DNA from: Thermoplasmata archaeon
GTDB taxonomy: Archaea; Thermoplasmatota; Thermoplasmata; Halarchaeoplasmatales; Halarchaeoplasmataceae
Length of the DNA stretch: 26,547 nucleotides
Direction: 5' to 3'
Assembly: GCA_019594305.1 (NCBI GenBank)
Contig: JAFDTZ010000007.1
Span: 1 to 26,547 of the forward strand
In this document: positions 6,611 to 14,056 of the stretch, one piece after another
How the letters are laid out: the number at the start of each line of letters is the position of its first letter
Numbering within the stretch: position 1 is the stretch's first letter
Made by a program: the position numbers and the translations under genes
Notes under the pieces: generated by a model
The model's input: the letters and a program-made list of their open reading frames with translations, nothing else
Databases searched by the model: none
What the model was told of the DNA's origin: nothing

Positions 6611-7523
6611 CCATTTCGTATAATTTTTTAAAGAAATCTTCTCCTATATCACTGTAATCCTTATTTAAATCCAAAGATTTAATAATTTTGCCTAGTTTTG
6701 ATTTCTTAAGCATCGAACCGATAAAAACCCTCTCATCTTTTAATAAGTCTTCAATAAAACTGCTTAATTCTTCTTGTGAATCGATTCTTAAAAATCCTTT
6801 TCCATCGCTTTCTTTAGGATTTCTTACCTCAGATTCTGATTTATCGATAATCAATGGTTCGGGAGTCAGTGAAATAAATCTTTGAACTATACCTGCTCTT
6901 ACAGAGCCATCTACCTTATCTAGATAACTAGCTGGAGTGGGACTATTACCAACTACAACATAAGGGATACCACAAGATTCAAAATGACTTCTAAAAATTG
7001 CCCCCTTACCGATAGCTTTCAAGATACTGTCCGTTCGATATATTGAACCTCGCCCTTTATGTTTGTCATAATCTGTCTCTATTGCGATTTCTCCCTTTTC
7101 GTTCAATTCCCAATTCCAAATCACAGACATTTTAACTTCAAAGATCACCTTGATCTGGTTGGGTTTATAAATACGACCAATTTCTCCCTTTTCAACAATA
7201 GCGATATCGGCAGCGGACCGAGAAGTTAGATCCAATTCATCACAAATAACATTTCGTTTTACTTCTAAATCATCAAATCCCGCATTCTTTAAAGCCTCTT
7301 CCAATATGTCCGATGCATATTTTTCAGTGTAAGCAGAAAGGGGTGAGTTTCTACCTTGTGGTGTGGTGCTACTCAAATTCCCGTCACATTTTGGACATTT
7401 ATTAGGGACGGATTTTTTAAAGAAAGCTTCGTACCGATAATCGCACTTATTACAACTTATTGTTGCCCAAACAACAGCGTCGGTCGACCGGATGAAGTCT
7501 TCTTCTTTTTCAGGGCTCCACAT
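6600..7523 (-). CDS. Restriction endonuclease-like protein, zinc ribbon plus PD-(D/E)XK
   Basis: A 307-aa protein from ATG 7523. A four-cysteine zinc ribbon comes first: C24-x2-C27 and C43-x2-C46. Then a PD-(D/E)XK-type nuclease core: ADIAIV with D106, and IFEVK with E129 and K131, the pattern D-x22-E-x-K. A long, partly basic C-terminal region follows and may contribute to target recognition. The gene lies directly upstream of the methyltransferase and overlaps or abuts it, the standard arrangement of a type II system. I cannot name the isoschizomer. A TTG at 7535 extends the frame by 4 residues, but a TATA-like sequence near 7546-7555 fits a leaderless start at ATG 7523. No stops or frameshifts are seen, so it may be active. 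Confidence 0.75.
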   Translation of the reverse strand: MWSPEKEEDFIRSTDAVVWATISCNKCDYRYEAFFKKSVPNKCPKCDGNLSSTTPQGRNSPLSAYTEKYASDILEEALKNAGFDDLEVKRNVICDELDLTSRSAADIAIVEKGEIGRIYKPNQIKVIFEVKMSVIWNWELNEKGEIAIETDYDKHKGRGSIYRTDSILKAIGKGAIFRSHFESCGIPYVVVGNSPTPASYLDKVDGSVRAGIVQRFISLTPEPLIIDKSESEVRNPKESDGKGFLRIDSQEELSSFIEDLLKDERVFIGSMLKKSKLGKIIKSLDLNKDYSDIGEDFFKKLYEMDAV

Positions 7524-7545
7524 TGTTTTGCTCAATAATGTGTAT

Positions 7546-7555
7546 TCATAAAGTA
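7546..7555 (-). promoter_or_regulatory. TATA-like box for the R-M operon
   Basis: Minus strand ACTTTATGAA is centred about 27 nt upstream of ATG 7523, consistent with leaderless transcription of the nuclease and methyltransferase genes. Confidence 0.35.
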
Positions 7556-7619
7556 TTTTTGGTCGATTCTTCCCTAAACCGATGTGTAAATCATTAACCT
7601 GTGTTGATACAAGTAGTTT

Positions 7620-8621
7620 CTATGCCTTCAAACTATCCAGGGCAGAATCTATGTCTTCCTCGGGCCAGGCATCCACATTATGCACCATCCGGTATAGTTC
7701 GTAAAATTCTATCCAATGTTTCTTGGCCTTTCTAATCAACTCAATCTCAGATTCCGGGCGTAAGAAACCCTTATTATCTTTACTTATATCCCTATTCGAT
7801 AGCCCCTCACAACCGAGATAGTACATTCCATTTTGAAGAGAGATCGTGGTCATAAAAGGGTCGCCAGACGAACAATAACTTTCCGCGTTCTTAAGCTCGG
7901 TCCAAGGCCCCCTGTCACTTACCTCACTGTTGAAAAGTTCCAGGCAGTTTTCAACCAATACTTCCACCTGCACCGTATCGGGGATCCTGCCGAATATTTC
8001 TTCAAAAACTCGAACCGAGAAGTGTTCCTTGGATTTCAGATAGTAATCTTTATTTCGAATACTTACGGGTTTACCAATATTCATAAGTTTTGAGGCTAAA
8101 TCCAGGAGGAACATTTTTCTAATCAGGATTAGCTTCTCGAATACGTCGATATCCGATTCACCGATTATATCAAGCGCCACTATCACCCTGTCTTTTACAT
8201 GTTCCTTGCAGGCATTTGGCCAAGCCCAGTTCACCGCCTGCTCTTTGTATTCTCCGAATCTGGAATCCCTGTCGTAGATTATGACACATTCCTGAAGAAC
8301 GTTCAAAAATAAAGAGTATTTGAACATCTCAGAAGGCTGAAAATTTCTACGTACCAAATCTTTGTAATATGACCAGGAATGTTCCCAAAGGTCCACCTGA
8401 ATGTTATTTCGAAAAAGTTCATTTCGATCTATGTGATCATCCTTCGTATCTTTTACGACTACCAGATCTATGTCGCTATCGGCATGTACATTGCCCTTGG
8501 CTACAGAGCCGAACAGAAGAACCGCTTCGACGTTTTCGTCAACCATCCGCTCTTGAGATATTTTTCCAGCCAACCGTTTCATCTTCTGGAGTTTTTCCTT
8601 CAGGAACGGTCTCGAACTCAT
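7620..8621 (-). CDS. Nucleotidyltransferase-domain protein (Pol beta superfamily)
   Basis: A 333-aa protein whose first third is a minimal nucleotidyltransferase: LLFGSVAKGN at 35-44 (G38-S39), SDIDLVVV at 49-56 with metal-binding D50 and D52, and a third acidic residue D77 in VDLWE. The remaining 230 residues are mostly helical, with many aromatic and charged residues, and I recognise no domain there. Relatives transfer NMP groups to antibiotics, proteins or tRNA, and smaller ones act as antitoxins to HEPN toxins. At this length it is not a classic MntA, and it lies over 2 kb from the broken hepT, so partnership is speculative. A possible TATA box at 8658-8667 gives a short leader before ATG 8621. 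Superfamily secure; substrate unknown. Confidence 0.75.
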   Translation of the reverse strand: MSSRPFLKEKLQKMKRLAGKISQERMVDENVEAVLLFGSVAKGNVHADSDIDLVVVKDTKDDHIDRNELFRNNIQVDLWEHSWSYYKDLVRRNFQPSEMFKYSLFLNVLQECVIIYDRDSRFGEYKEQAVNWAWPNACKEHVKDRVIVALDIIGESDIDVFEKLILIRKMFLLDLASKLMNIGKPVSIRNKDYYLKSKEHFSVRVFEEIFGRIPDTVQVEVLVENCLELFNSEVSDRGPWTELKNAESYCSSGDPFMTTISLQNGMYYLGCEGLSNRDISKDNKGFLRPESEIELIRKAKKHWIEFYELYRMVHNVDAWPEEDIDSALDSLKA

Positions 8622-8723
8622 GCTAAAGGAAAGGGGTCATGACAATAGAAAGTTTTGGTAAATATGACATGAGATGTTTCCTGCCAAAGATCATAACTGT
8701 CCCGGCCTACGGTAAAACTCAAC

Positions 8724-11573
8724 TCACTCTATGTATATCGCCGGCTTACCGGGCATGGCCTTGTCCTTTTTACCTGCGGGGTCGTATGCATCTTCTGACG
8801 CAGAATATATCTCTACCTTCGCTCCGAATTCACCTTCAAGGAATTTTTTGTCCCCTTCCAGTATCTTCAATTCGTTAAGTTCTCTCGCCTTCTCAAGGCC
8901 TTCCCGATTCGTCTTTAACTCGTCCAATACATATCTCAAAAAACCGGATATTTTCTTGGGTGTTACCCCCAGCTCGTCCACGAGGGCAGACATCAAACCC
9001 ATACCCTTATCCGGCTCCGCAAGGACCCTTTCGATAACCGTACGTTTCCATTCGGACGTAACATATATGAAGATGGCCTCGCCCTTTACCTTGGCTATGT
9101 CCAGTATATTTTTTACATCGTTCATGACGCCCTTCAGGTATTCTTCGCGGCTCTCGACGATTTCGGATATGGCGTATTCGTCTACCCGGGGCAGCAGTCG
9201 GGCGGTCACGTACTCCGTGCCAAATTGTTCACCGAGTTCATCCGCCATGTGCGGCGTGAAGGGTGCCATTAACTTCACCCAATTCTCACCTATCTCGTCC
9301 AATAATGCTCCGTTTTCACCGCCCCTCTTGAAGTACCAGTCTATCTCGGCAGGTACATCATAGAATACTACGTTGGCTGCCTTACGTATACTGTAATCGT
9401 CCATGAAGTTCTGTGATCTAGCGAGTAATCGGTTGAATCTCGAGCGCAAGTATTCGTCAACCGGGCTTCCTCCGCCACCGGTATCTTTCATCTTCGTCAC
9501 CGTACGCCATACGACCCCTAATCTTTTCTTGTAATTCATGGCTTCATTCTCGTTCCATTCCTTATCGACGAAGGGACTGGCTGAATGTGCGTAATACAGC
9601 CTTAGTGTATCGATACCGAAACGCTCCGCAACATCGGGTATCGGGTCGGCTCCTCCCTTGGACTTCGATATCTTACCTCCGGTCATGGTAAGGTACCAGT
9701 TGACCATTATCCCCCGGGGCCAGTTTTCCCTGTCAAGTATGGCTACATGGTTCATGAGGAACACGGGAAAATGCACCGTCATATGCTCTTTTCCACCAAG
9801 GTTAATATCCAAAGGATACCAGTACATGAAATCTCGCCTTATCTCCTGTAGTGTTCTCCGATCTATACCGGTAGAACTTGATACGTCATCGACCTCCCCT
9901 TTACCGAGGTAAACGAAGTCGAAAAAGGCTTCCGTCATTTCACTTGCATTCAACTTTCCACTATTGAAATATTTAGCGACTACATAATAAGCGGGATACA
10001 GTGTTGAATCCGCTATAGCCTCTATTATCCATCTATCGTCCATGGGAAATCTCGTACCTATCCAATTGCCTAGCCTTGCACACGAACGATCTTGGAACCA
10101 TTCGAGGGTATCCGGCAGTGTATTTGCGTAGGTATCCGGCCTTATGTTCATGGTCCTGGCATGTTCCTTACTCTTCTCCGTTAGTTCCTCATCGGAATAC
10201 CTTATGAACCACTGGTCGGGTATCTTACCCATTACTACCTCACCGCCGCACCTGCAGATCACCTCTTCCGAAAGGTCGTAGAACATGTCCGCCTCTCCTT
10301 TCTCTATCATCTCTTTTCGTACCATGTCTTTGGCTTCCTGAACGGGCATGCCTGCATAATCACCGCATATATTCAACATTGTACCGGCGTGGAAACCCGC
10401 ACGGTATATCTTCTGGGTAGCTTCCTCGAGTTTTTCTACTTCGTCCTGGGATTCGATACCCATCTCGTGTATTATCTTCTCCGCCGGATTAGTTCCCCAA
10501 TCCTTGGACTCGATTATCTCTATGGGTTCGACATCTTCAACGAGCTCTTCGAGACCATACTTTTTAAGCCGCTCACCATCACTCTTCAACTCCTTCAGTG
10601 CTATCCTGTCATAGGGTGCGTCGCTGGGAACACTTGTGACTATACCGGAGCCGACATACGGGTCGGTAAAATTCGCTGGTAATACGGGTATATCCCTGTG
10701 TATCATCGGTGCAGTAGCCTTATCCCCTATCATCTCTTTACCCTTGATGTGGTCGACGACCTCTACTTCTTCCATCTGGCACCCGAGCTTTTTAGCGGCG
10801 GCATCGCTCATTATCCACTCTTCGCCGCTCACATCCACAACCGCAAAATCCTCTTGGGGATCCACCCAAAGATTGGTCTGGCCGTACACCGTCTCCGGTC
10901 GTAACGTAGCCGCAGTTATATACCGTTGGCCGAATCTGAACTTTAGCAGTGTATATTCCTGAACCTCTGCATTACCACCTTTGGATAGGTCGGTCTCAGA
11001 AGGGTCCACTGCCACCGGCCCGCAGTTTTTACATACCGGTGCGTAGTATGGTTTTTGGGTTAAAAGACCTTTATCTTTTAACTTTTTGAACTGCCATTGT
11101 ATAAAACGTGAATAGTCTTCCCTTGATGTATCGGTGAAATGGTCAAAATCTATGGAGAGACCGAAATTCTTCCATTCATTCATGTATGTTTGAGTAAAGT
11201 ATTCAATTACGCCTTCGGGGTTGTCCAGTTGACTAATATCATCATCTGTGGCACCGTTGGCCTTGAGATACGCTATGATACGAGGGTCGTTTTCGCGTAC
11301 ACGTTTGGCGAGGCTGATAACCTGATTTCCCGTAGGATGCGCGCCTGCAGGGAATAGTACATTGTAGCCTCTCATCCTCTTGTAGCGTGCCATGAAGTCC
11401 GTGTAAGTGTAACATCTCATGTGACCGAGGTGAAGGTAACCCGAGATGCCGGGGTATGCGAAGATGATGTAAAACGATTCTTTGTTTTCGTCTATCTTCG
11501 CACGATGTAGTTCGGATCCTTCCCATCTGTACTGCCATTTCTTTTCTATGGACTCCGGGTCATACTCGTTCAT
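8724..11573 (-). CDS. leuS: Leucyl-tRNA synthetase, archaeal type
   Basis: A 949-aa class Ia synthetase that charges tRNA-Leu. HLGHMRCYTYTDF (HIGH motif) is at about 48-60, followed by RMRGYNVLFPAGAHPTGN. The CP1 editing domain shows TLRPETVYGQTNLWV and GSGIVTSVPSDAPYD, the leucine-type editing signature. KISKS (KMSKS motif) is at about 634. The C-terminal third carries the anticodon-binding helices and the archaeal C-terminal extension. ATG 11573 (MNEYDPESIEKKW) is preferred over a TTG at 11627, which would add 18 residues, because homologues begin near here and TTTAAAT at about 11600-11606 predicts transcription starting within a few nt of ATG 11573. Single-copy housekeeping gene, no damage seen. 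Confidence 0.95.
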   Translation of the reverse strand: MNEYDPESIEKKWQYRWEGSELHRAKIDENKESFYIIFAYPGISGYLHLGHMRCYTYTDFMARYKRMRGYNVLFPAGAHPTGNQVISLAKRVRENDPRIIAYLKANGATDDDISQLDNPEGVIEYFTQTYMNEWKNFGLSIDFDHFTDTSREDYSRFIQWQFKKLKDKGLLTQKPYYAPVCKNCGPVAVDPSETDLSKGGNAEVQEYTLLKFRFGQRYITAATLRPETVYGQTNLWVDPQEDFAVVDVSGEEWIMSDAAAKKLGCQMEEVEVVDHIKGKEMIGDKATAPMIHRDIPVLPANFTDPYVGSGIVTSVPSDAPYDRIALKELKSDGERLKKYGLEELVEDVEPIEIIESKDWGTNPAEKIIHEMGIESQDEVEKLEEATQKIYRAGFHAGTMLNICGDYAGMPVQEAKDMVRKEMIEKGEADMFYDLSEEVICRCGGEVVMGKIPDQWFIRYSDEELTEKSKEHARTMNIRPDTYANTLPDTLEWFQDRSCARLGNWIGTRFPMDDRWIIEAIADSTLYPAYYVVAKYFNSGKLNASEMTEAFFDFVYLGKGEVDDVSSSTGIDRRTLQEIRRDFMYWYPLDINLGGKEHMTVHFPVFLMNHVAILDRENWPRGIMVNWYLTMTGGKISKSKGGADPIPDVAERFGIDTLRLYYAHSASPFVDKEWNENEAMNYKKRLGVVWRTVTKMKDTGGGGSPVDEYLRSRFNRLLARSQNFMDDYSIRKAANVVFYDVPAEIDWYFKRGGENGALLDEIGENWVKLMAPFTPHMADELGEQFGTEYVTARLLPRVDEYAISEIVESREEYLKGVMNDVKNILDIAKVKGEAIFIYVTSEWKRTVIERVLAEPDKGMGLMSALVDELGVTPKKISGFLRYVLDELKTNREGLEKARELNELKILEGDKKFLEGEFGAKVEIYSASEDAYDPAGKKDKAMPGKPAIYIE

Positions 11574-11597
11574 ATGCCATTGTAAGAATGAAGGTGA

Positions 11598-11606
11598 TTT
11601 AAAGTC
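11598..11606 (-). promoter_or_regulatory. TATA box for leuS
   Basis: Minus strand CTTTAAATC, centred near 11602, is about 28 nt upstream of ATG 11573. This supports a leaderless or near-leaderless leuS mRNA and the shorter protein start. A second AT-rich element near 11655 would suit the TTG at 11627. Confidence 0.4.
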
Positions 11607-11696
11607 TTTCGAAGTGAAATAATCCAAGATGTGAAACGCTGGGAAAAGTTAATAAACATGTAAGCGCAGGATAATCTAATCTAAAAGGTGTTAATA

Positions 11697-11870
11697 ATGG
11701 AAGAGTTCATCTGCAGCATCGAAATAATAAGAGACTTGCCGTCATTCATAGCAAAGATACAAAATTCGTCTGGAACATACAAAGAGTACAAGAACGAAGA
11801 CTTTGAACTGCTTTTAACACAGGTTTACGAAGATCTTCAGGAAGAGATGGAAACTACGGTGAATGAGTGA
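11697..11870 (+). CDS. Small hypothetical protein, 57 aa
   Basis: ATG 11697 is preceded by AAGGTG, a good Shine-Dalgarno, with a 6-nt spacer. A GTG at 11688, inside that site, also opens the frame and would add 3 residues. The acidic protein (many E, D) starts MEEFICSIEIIRDLPSF and ends with a glutamate-rich helix. No family recognised, no membrane segment. It is divergent from leuS and ends 6 nt before the opposing tRNA gene. The ribosome site and sensible amino-acid composition argue for a real gene; a search for homologues would decide. Confidence 0.5.
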   Translation: MEEFICSIEIIRDLPSFIAKIQNSSGTYKEYKNEDFELLLTQVYEDLQEEMETTVNE

Positions 11871-11875
11871 ATAAG

Positions 11876-11950
11876 TGGGCCCAGAGAGATTTGAACTCTC
11901 GACCTCCCGGTTATCAGCCGGACGCTATAACCAACCTAAGCCATGGGCCC
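11876..11950 (-). tRNA. tRNA-Ile (anticodon GAU)
   Basis: The minus strand folds as a full cloverleaf. The acceptor GGGCCCA pairs with TGGGCCC, leaving discriminator A at 11876. The anticodon loop CTGATAA sits on a 5-bp stem TCCGG/CCGGG. The T-arm GAGAG-TTCAAAT-CTCTC carries the conserved TTC. The anticodon GAT reads AUC/AUU isoleucine codons. The CCA tail is not encoded, since CTT follows the discriminator, so it must be added post-transcriptionally. No intron: the anticodon loop is 7 nt. A promoter-like TATTTA lies just upstream at 11978-11989. Confidence 0.95.
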
Positions 11951-11977
11951 TTGAGGATTTATCCACTAAAGGGGGGC

Positions 11978-11989
11978 TCTAAATAAAAG
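11978..11989 (-). promoter_or_regulatory. TATA box for tRNA-Ile
   Basis: Minus strand ACTTTTATTTAG directly follows the stop of the UDG gene and lies about 33 nt before the tRNA 5' end, giving a short trimmed leader. The tRNA therefore appears to be transcribed separately from the upstream operon. Confidence 0.45.
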
Positions 11990-12547
11990 TTACTTATGTG
12001 AAGCAAGTAGTAAAATGTCCTTTTTCATTTCATCAACAAGATTGGGATTGTACAGACCTGCTGCGGGATGGTAAAGGGGAATCACCGTAAAACCTTCTAT
12101 GCTGAACTTCTTACCGTGTATCTTGGAGATTACACTTACGTCCAAGATAGCTTTAGTGGAGTGGTTTCCCAGTGTACCTATCACTTTGGGCTGTATCAGA
12201 TTCATCTGTCTTTGTAGATACGACCGGCACATTTTCACTTCATCGGTACGGGGATCACGGTTGTCCGGTGGTCGACACTTAACCACATTGGTGATGTATA
12301 CTTCGTCTCTTGATAATCCTGCGGATATCAATAGACGCCCCAAAAGGTCACCAGCTCGCCCTACGAAGGGGGTGCCCTGTTCATCCTCCTTTTTACCGGG
12401 GGCCTCGCCTATTAGCATTATACCGGCTTTGTGGTCTCCTTCACCGGGAACGGCATTGTTACGCTCTTGATGAAGGCGGCATCGAGTACAGTTCCTTATA
12501 TCCTTATCCACCTGTTCCATATCGTCGGAAAATGTCATCTGCACCAC
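11990..12547 (-). CDS. udg: Uracil-DNA glycosylase, family 4 (Fe-S)
   Basis: A 185-aa enzyme that removes uracil from DNA, the first step of base-excision repair of deaminated cytosine. The active-site motif is GEAPGKKED at 47-55 and the second conserved motif HPAAGLYNP at 160-168. Four cysteines, C20, C23, C91 and C107, match the family 4 iron-sulfur ligands. GTG 12547 is chosen because GGAGGT, inside the end of the upstream OsmC-like gene, lies 7 nt before it. GTG 12544 and ATG 12538 are alternatives. The gene is the last of a cysK-osmC-udg run, separated from the previous stop by 3 nt. Confidence 0.95.
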   Translation of the reverse strand: MVQMTFSDDMEQVDKDIRNCTRCRLHQERNNAVPGEGDHKAGIMLIGEAPGKKEDEQGTPFVGRAGDLLGRLLISAGLSRDEVYITNVVKCRPPDNRDPRTDEVKMCRSYLQRQMNLIQPKVIGTLGNHSTKAILDVSVISKIHGKKFSIEGFTVIPLYHPAAGLYNPNLVDEMKKDILLLASHK

Positions 12548-12550
12548 GGT

Positions 12551-12976
12551 TCATACCTCCGGTTCAACCGATACCTTCACATCTATACCGTCCCTGATGC
12601 TCTGGGTCACCACACAATAGTCCTCGAATATTTTGATGCATCCCTGGAGTTTTTTCATATCTTCACTGTTTATCTCGGGATGAAGGCTAACGTCCAAACC
12701 GGTAACCCTCAAGCGGCCTTCCACCCTCTCTACCGTTCCTTTAACATTCCCCTTTAAGGACTTGATTTCCACACGCTTTTTTTTAAGGCAGTATATCATG
12801 CTTGCCATAAGACAGTTCAATGCAGCGGTTCCGAGTAACCTGCTGGGATTCGGTCCTTTTTCGTCTCCACCTATATCCTTGGTTTCATCCGTGAGTAACT
12901 CTCCCATCTCTTTCTTGTCGAATTTAACTTTAAATTCATAGTCTTCCATATGCTCTATCTCCACCTCGAAGCTCAT
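12551..12976 (-). CDS. OsmC/Ohr family protein
   Basis: A 141-aa protein of normal OsmC length. The first conserved cysteine, C55, is in the helix PSRLLGTAALNCLMASMIYC and the second, C121, in EDYCVVTQSIRDG, both in the expected places for the thiol peroxidase pair. Members reduce organic or lipid hydroperoxides, though many archaeal members are uncharacterised. It begins 3 nt after the cysteine synthase stop and ends 3 nt before udg, so the three are probably one transcript. A thiol/redox role would suit the cysteine synthase neighbour. Confidence 0.85.
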   Translation of the reverse strand: MSFEVEIEHMEDYEFKVKFDKKEMGELLTDETKDIGGDEKGPNPSRLLGTAALNCLMASMIYCLKKKRVEIKSLKGNVKGTVERVEGRLRVTGLDVSLHPEINSEDMKKLQGCIKIFEDYCVVTQSIRDGIDVKVSVEPEV

Positions 12977-12979
12977 GGT

Positions 12980-13987
12980 TCATATGCCTCCGTTTTCACG
13001 TACAAGCTTGTTCAGCTCTCTGATGTAGTTGGATAGGTTTTCCGGGGGATGGTCGATATCCGGGCTGTGCTCCCTTATACACCTGATACACTCCGTCACA
13101 TCGAACAGTTTAGTACTAAAATATTTCTCGCCTCCATCCGGGAACAGGGTGACTATCAGTCCTTCGTCGAGCTCCCGGGCCACCTCCATGCATATGTACA
13201 TGACTGCCCCGGAGCTCATCCCCACGAACAGCCCTTCTTTGATGGCTAGTTTCCTGGCGGTTTCGAATGCGTCCTCGTCCCGTATGGTTCGTATCTCGTC
13301 TATCCATTCCGGTTCGTAGATGCCGGGCACGATATTTTCTGACATATTCTTGAGACCTTGGATGCTGTATTCTTTGGTGGGCTCTACGCCTATTATCTTT
13401 ACAGAGGGTGCCTCCTCCTTAAGTCGTTTAGAAACCCCCATAAGGGTTCCCGTAGTTCCCATACCCGCTATAAAATGTGTCAGTTCTCCATCGGTAGCTT
13501 CAATGATCTCCTTTCCGGTAGTCCAATAGTGTGCGAGTGAGTTGACGGGATTATCAAACTGGTTAGGTCTCCAATATCCCTTTTCACACGCAAGTTCCTG
13601 GGCCCGCCTGATGGCTCCGTCCGTACCCTCGTCTCCCGGTGTGAACTCTATCTCCGCACCCAGAGCTGTAAGCATCCTCACCCGCTCTATACTAACGGAA
13701 CGTGACATGGTCAGATGTAGATGGTAGCCCTTAATGGCACAGATCATGGCCAGGCCGAGGCCTGTATTCCCACTTGTAGCCTCCACTATGACAGTATTCT
13801 TGTCTATCTCTCCATTTTCCTCTGCATTTTTAATCATGTGGTAAGCTATCCTGTCCTTTACAGAGCCCATGGGGTTTACCTTTTCCAGCTTTGCATATAT
13901 TTTCACATTTGGATTAGGGTTCAGCTTGTTTATTCGAACGAGAGGTGTGTTCCCTATCAACTCAAGTACGCTGTCAACTTTCTTCAT
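12980..13987 (-). CDS. cysK: Cysteine synthase family (PLP-dependent beta-synthase)
   Basis: A 335-aa fold type II PLP enzyme. IGNTPLVRI is at 11-19, the PLP-binding lysine K44 in NPMGSVKDR, the phosphate/substrate loop TSGNTG at 71-76, and a C-terminal GMSSGA phosphate-binding segment. It should make cysteine from an activated serine (O-acetylserine or O-phosphoserine) and sulfide; the donor cannot be read from sequence, and cystathionine beta-synthase-like activity is possible. A C-terminal extension with a CIRC cysteine pair followed by about 30 helical residues is unusual. First gene of the cysK-osmC-udg run. Its promoter overlaps that of the divergent helicase. Confidence 0.88.
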   Translation of the reverse strand: MKKVDSVLELIGNTPLVRINKLNPNPNVKIYAKLEKVNPMGSVKDRIAYHMIKNAEENGEIDKNTVIVEATSGNTGLGLAMICAIKGYHLHLTMSRSVSIERVRMLTALGAEIEFTPGDEGTDGAIRRAQELACEKGYWRPNQFDNPVNSLAHYWTTGKEIIEATDGELTHFIAGMGTTGTLMGVSKRLKEEAPSVKIIGVEPTKEYSIQGLKNMSENIVPGIYEPEWIDEIRTIRDEDAFETARKLAIKEGLFVGMSSGAVMYICMEVARELDEGLIVTLFPDGGEKYFSTKLFDVTECIRCIREHSPDIDHPPENLSNYIRELNKLVRENGGI

Positions 13988-14011
13988 GCTTAACCAAGGG
14001 TCGATTTAAGC

Positions 14012-14022
14012 AAAAGTATATA
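14012..14022. promoter_or_regulatory. Shared bidirectional TATA box between cysK and the helicase
   Basis: AGTATATAATC on the plus strand reads GATTATATACT on the minus strand. Centred near 14017, it predicts a rightward start near 14043, 14 nt before helicase ATG 14057, and a leftward start near 13991, 4 nt before cysK ATG 13987. The 69-nt gap holds no other equally good TATA box. Confidence 0.45.
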
Positions 14023-14056
14023 ATCGTTACCACTCACACTTTCACTTTACCCCGGT

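Noticed and set aside
7620..8621. MntA antitoxin partner of the hepT remnant
   Set aside because: At 333 aa it is far longer than MntA, and the R-M operon lies between them; only the nucleotidyltransferase core is shared.
8731..9363. 210-codon open frame on the plus strand inside leuS
   Set aside because: Serine/threonine-rich complement of the leuS C-terminal coding sequence; no ribosome site or family.
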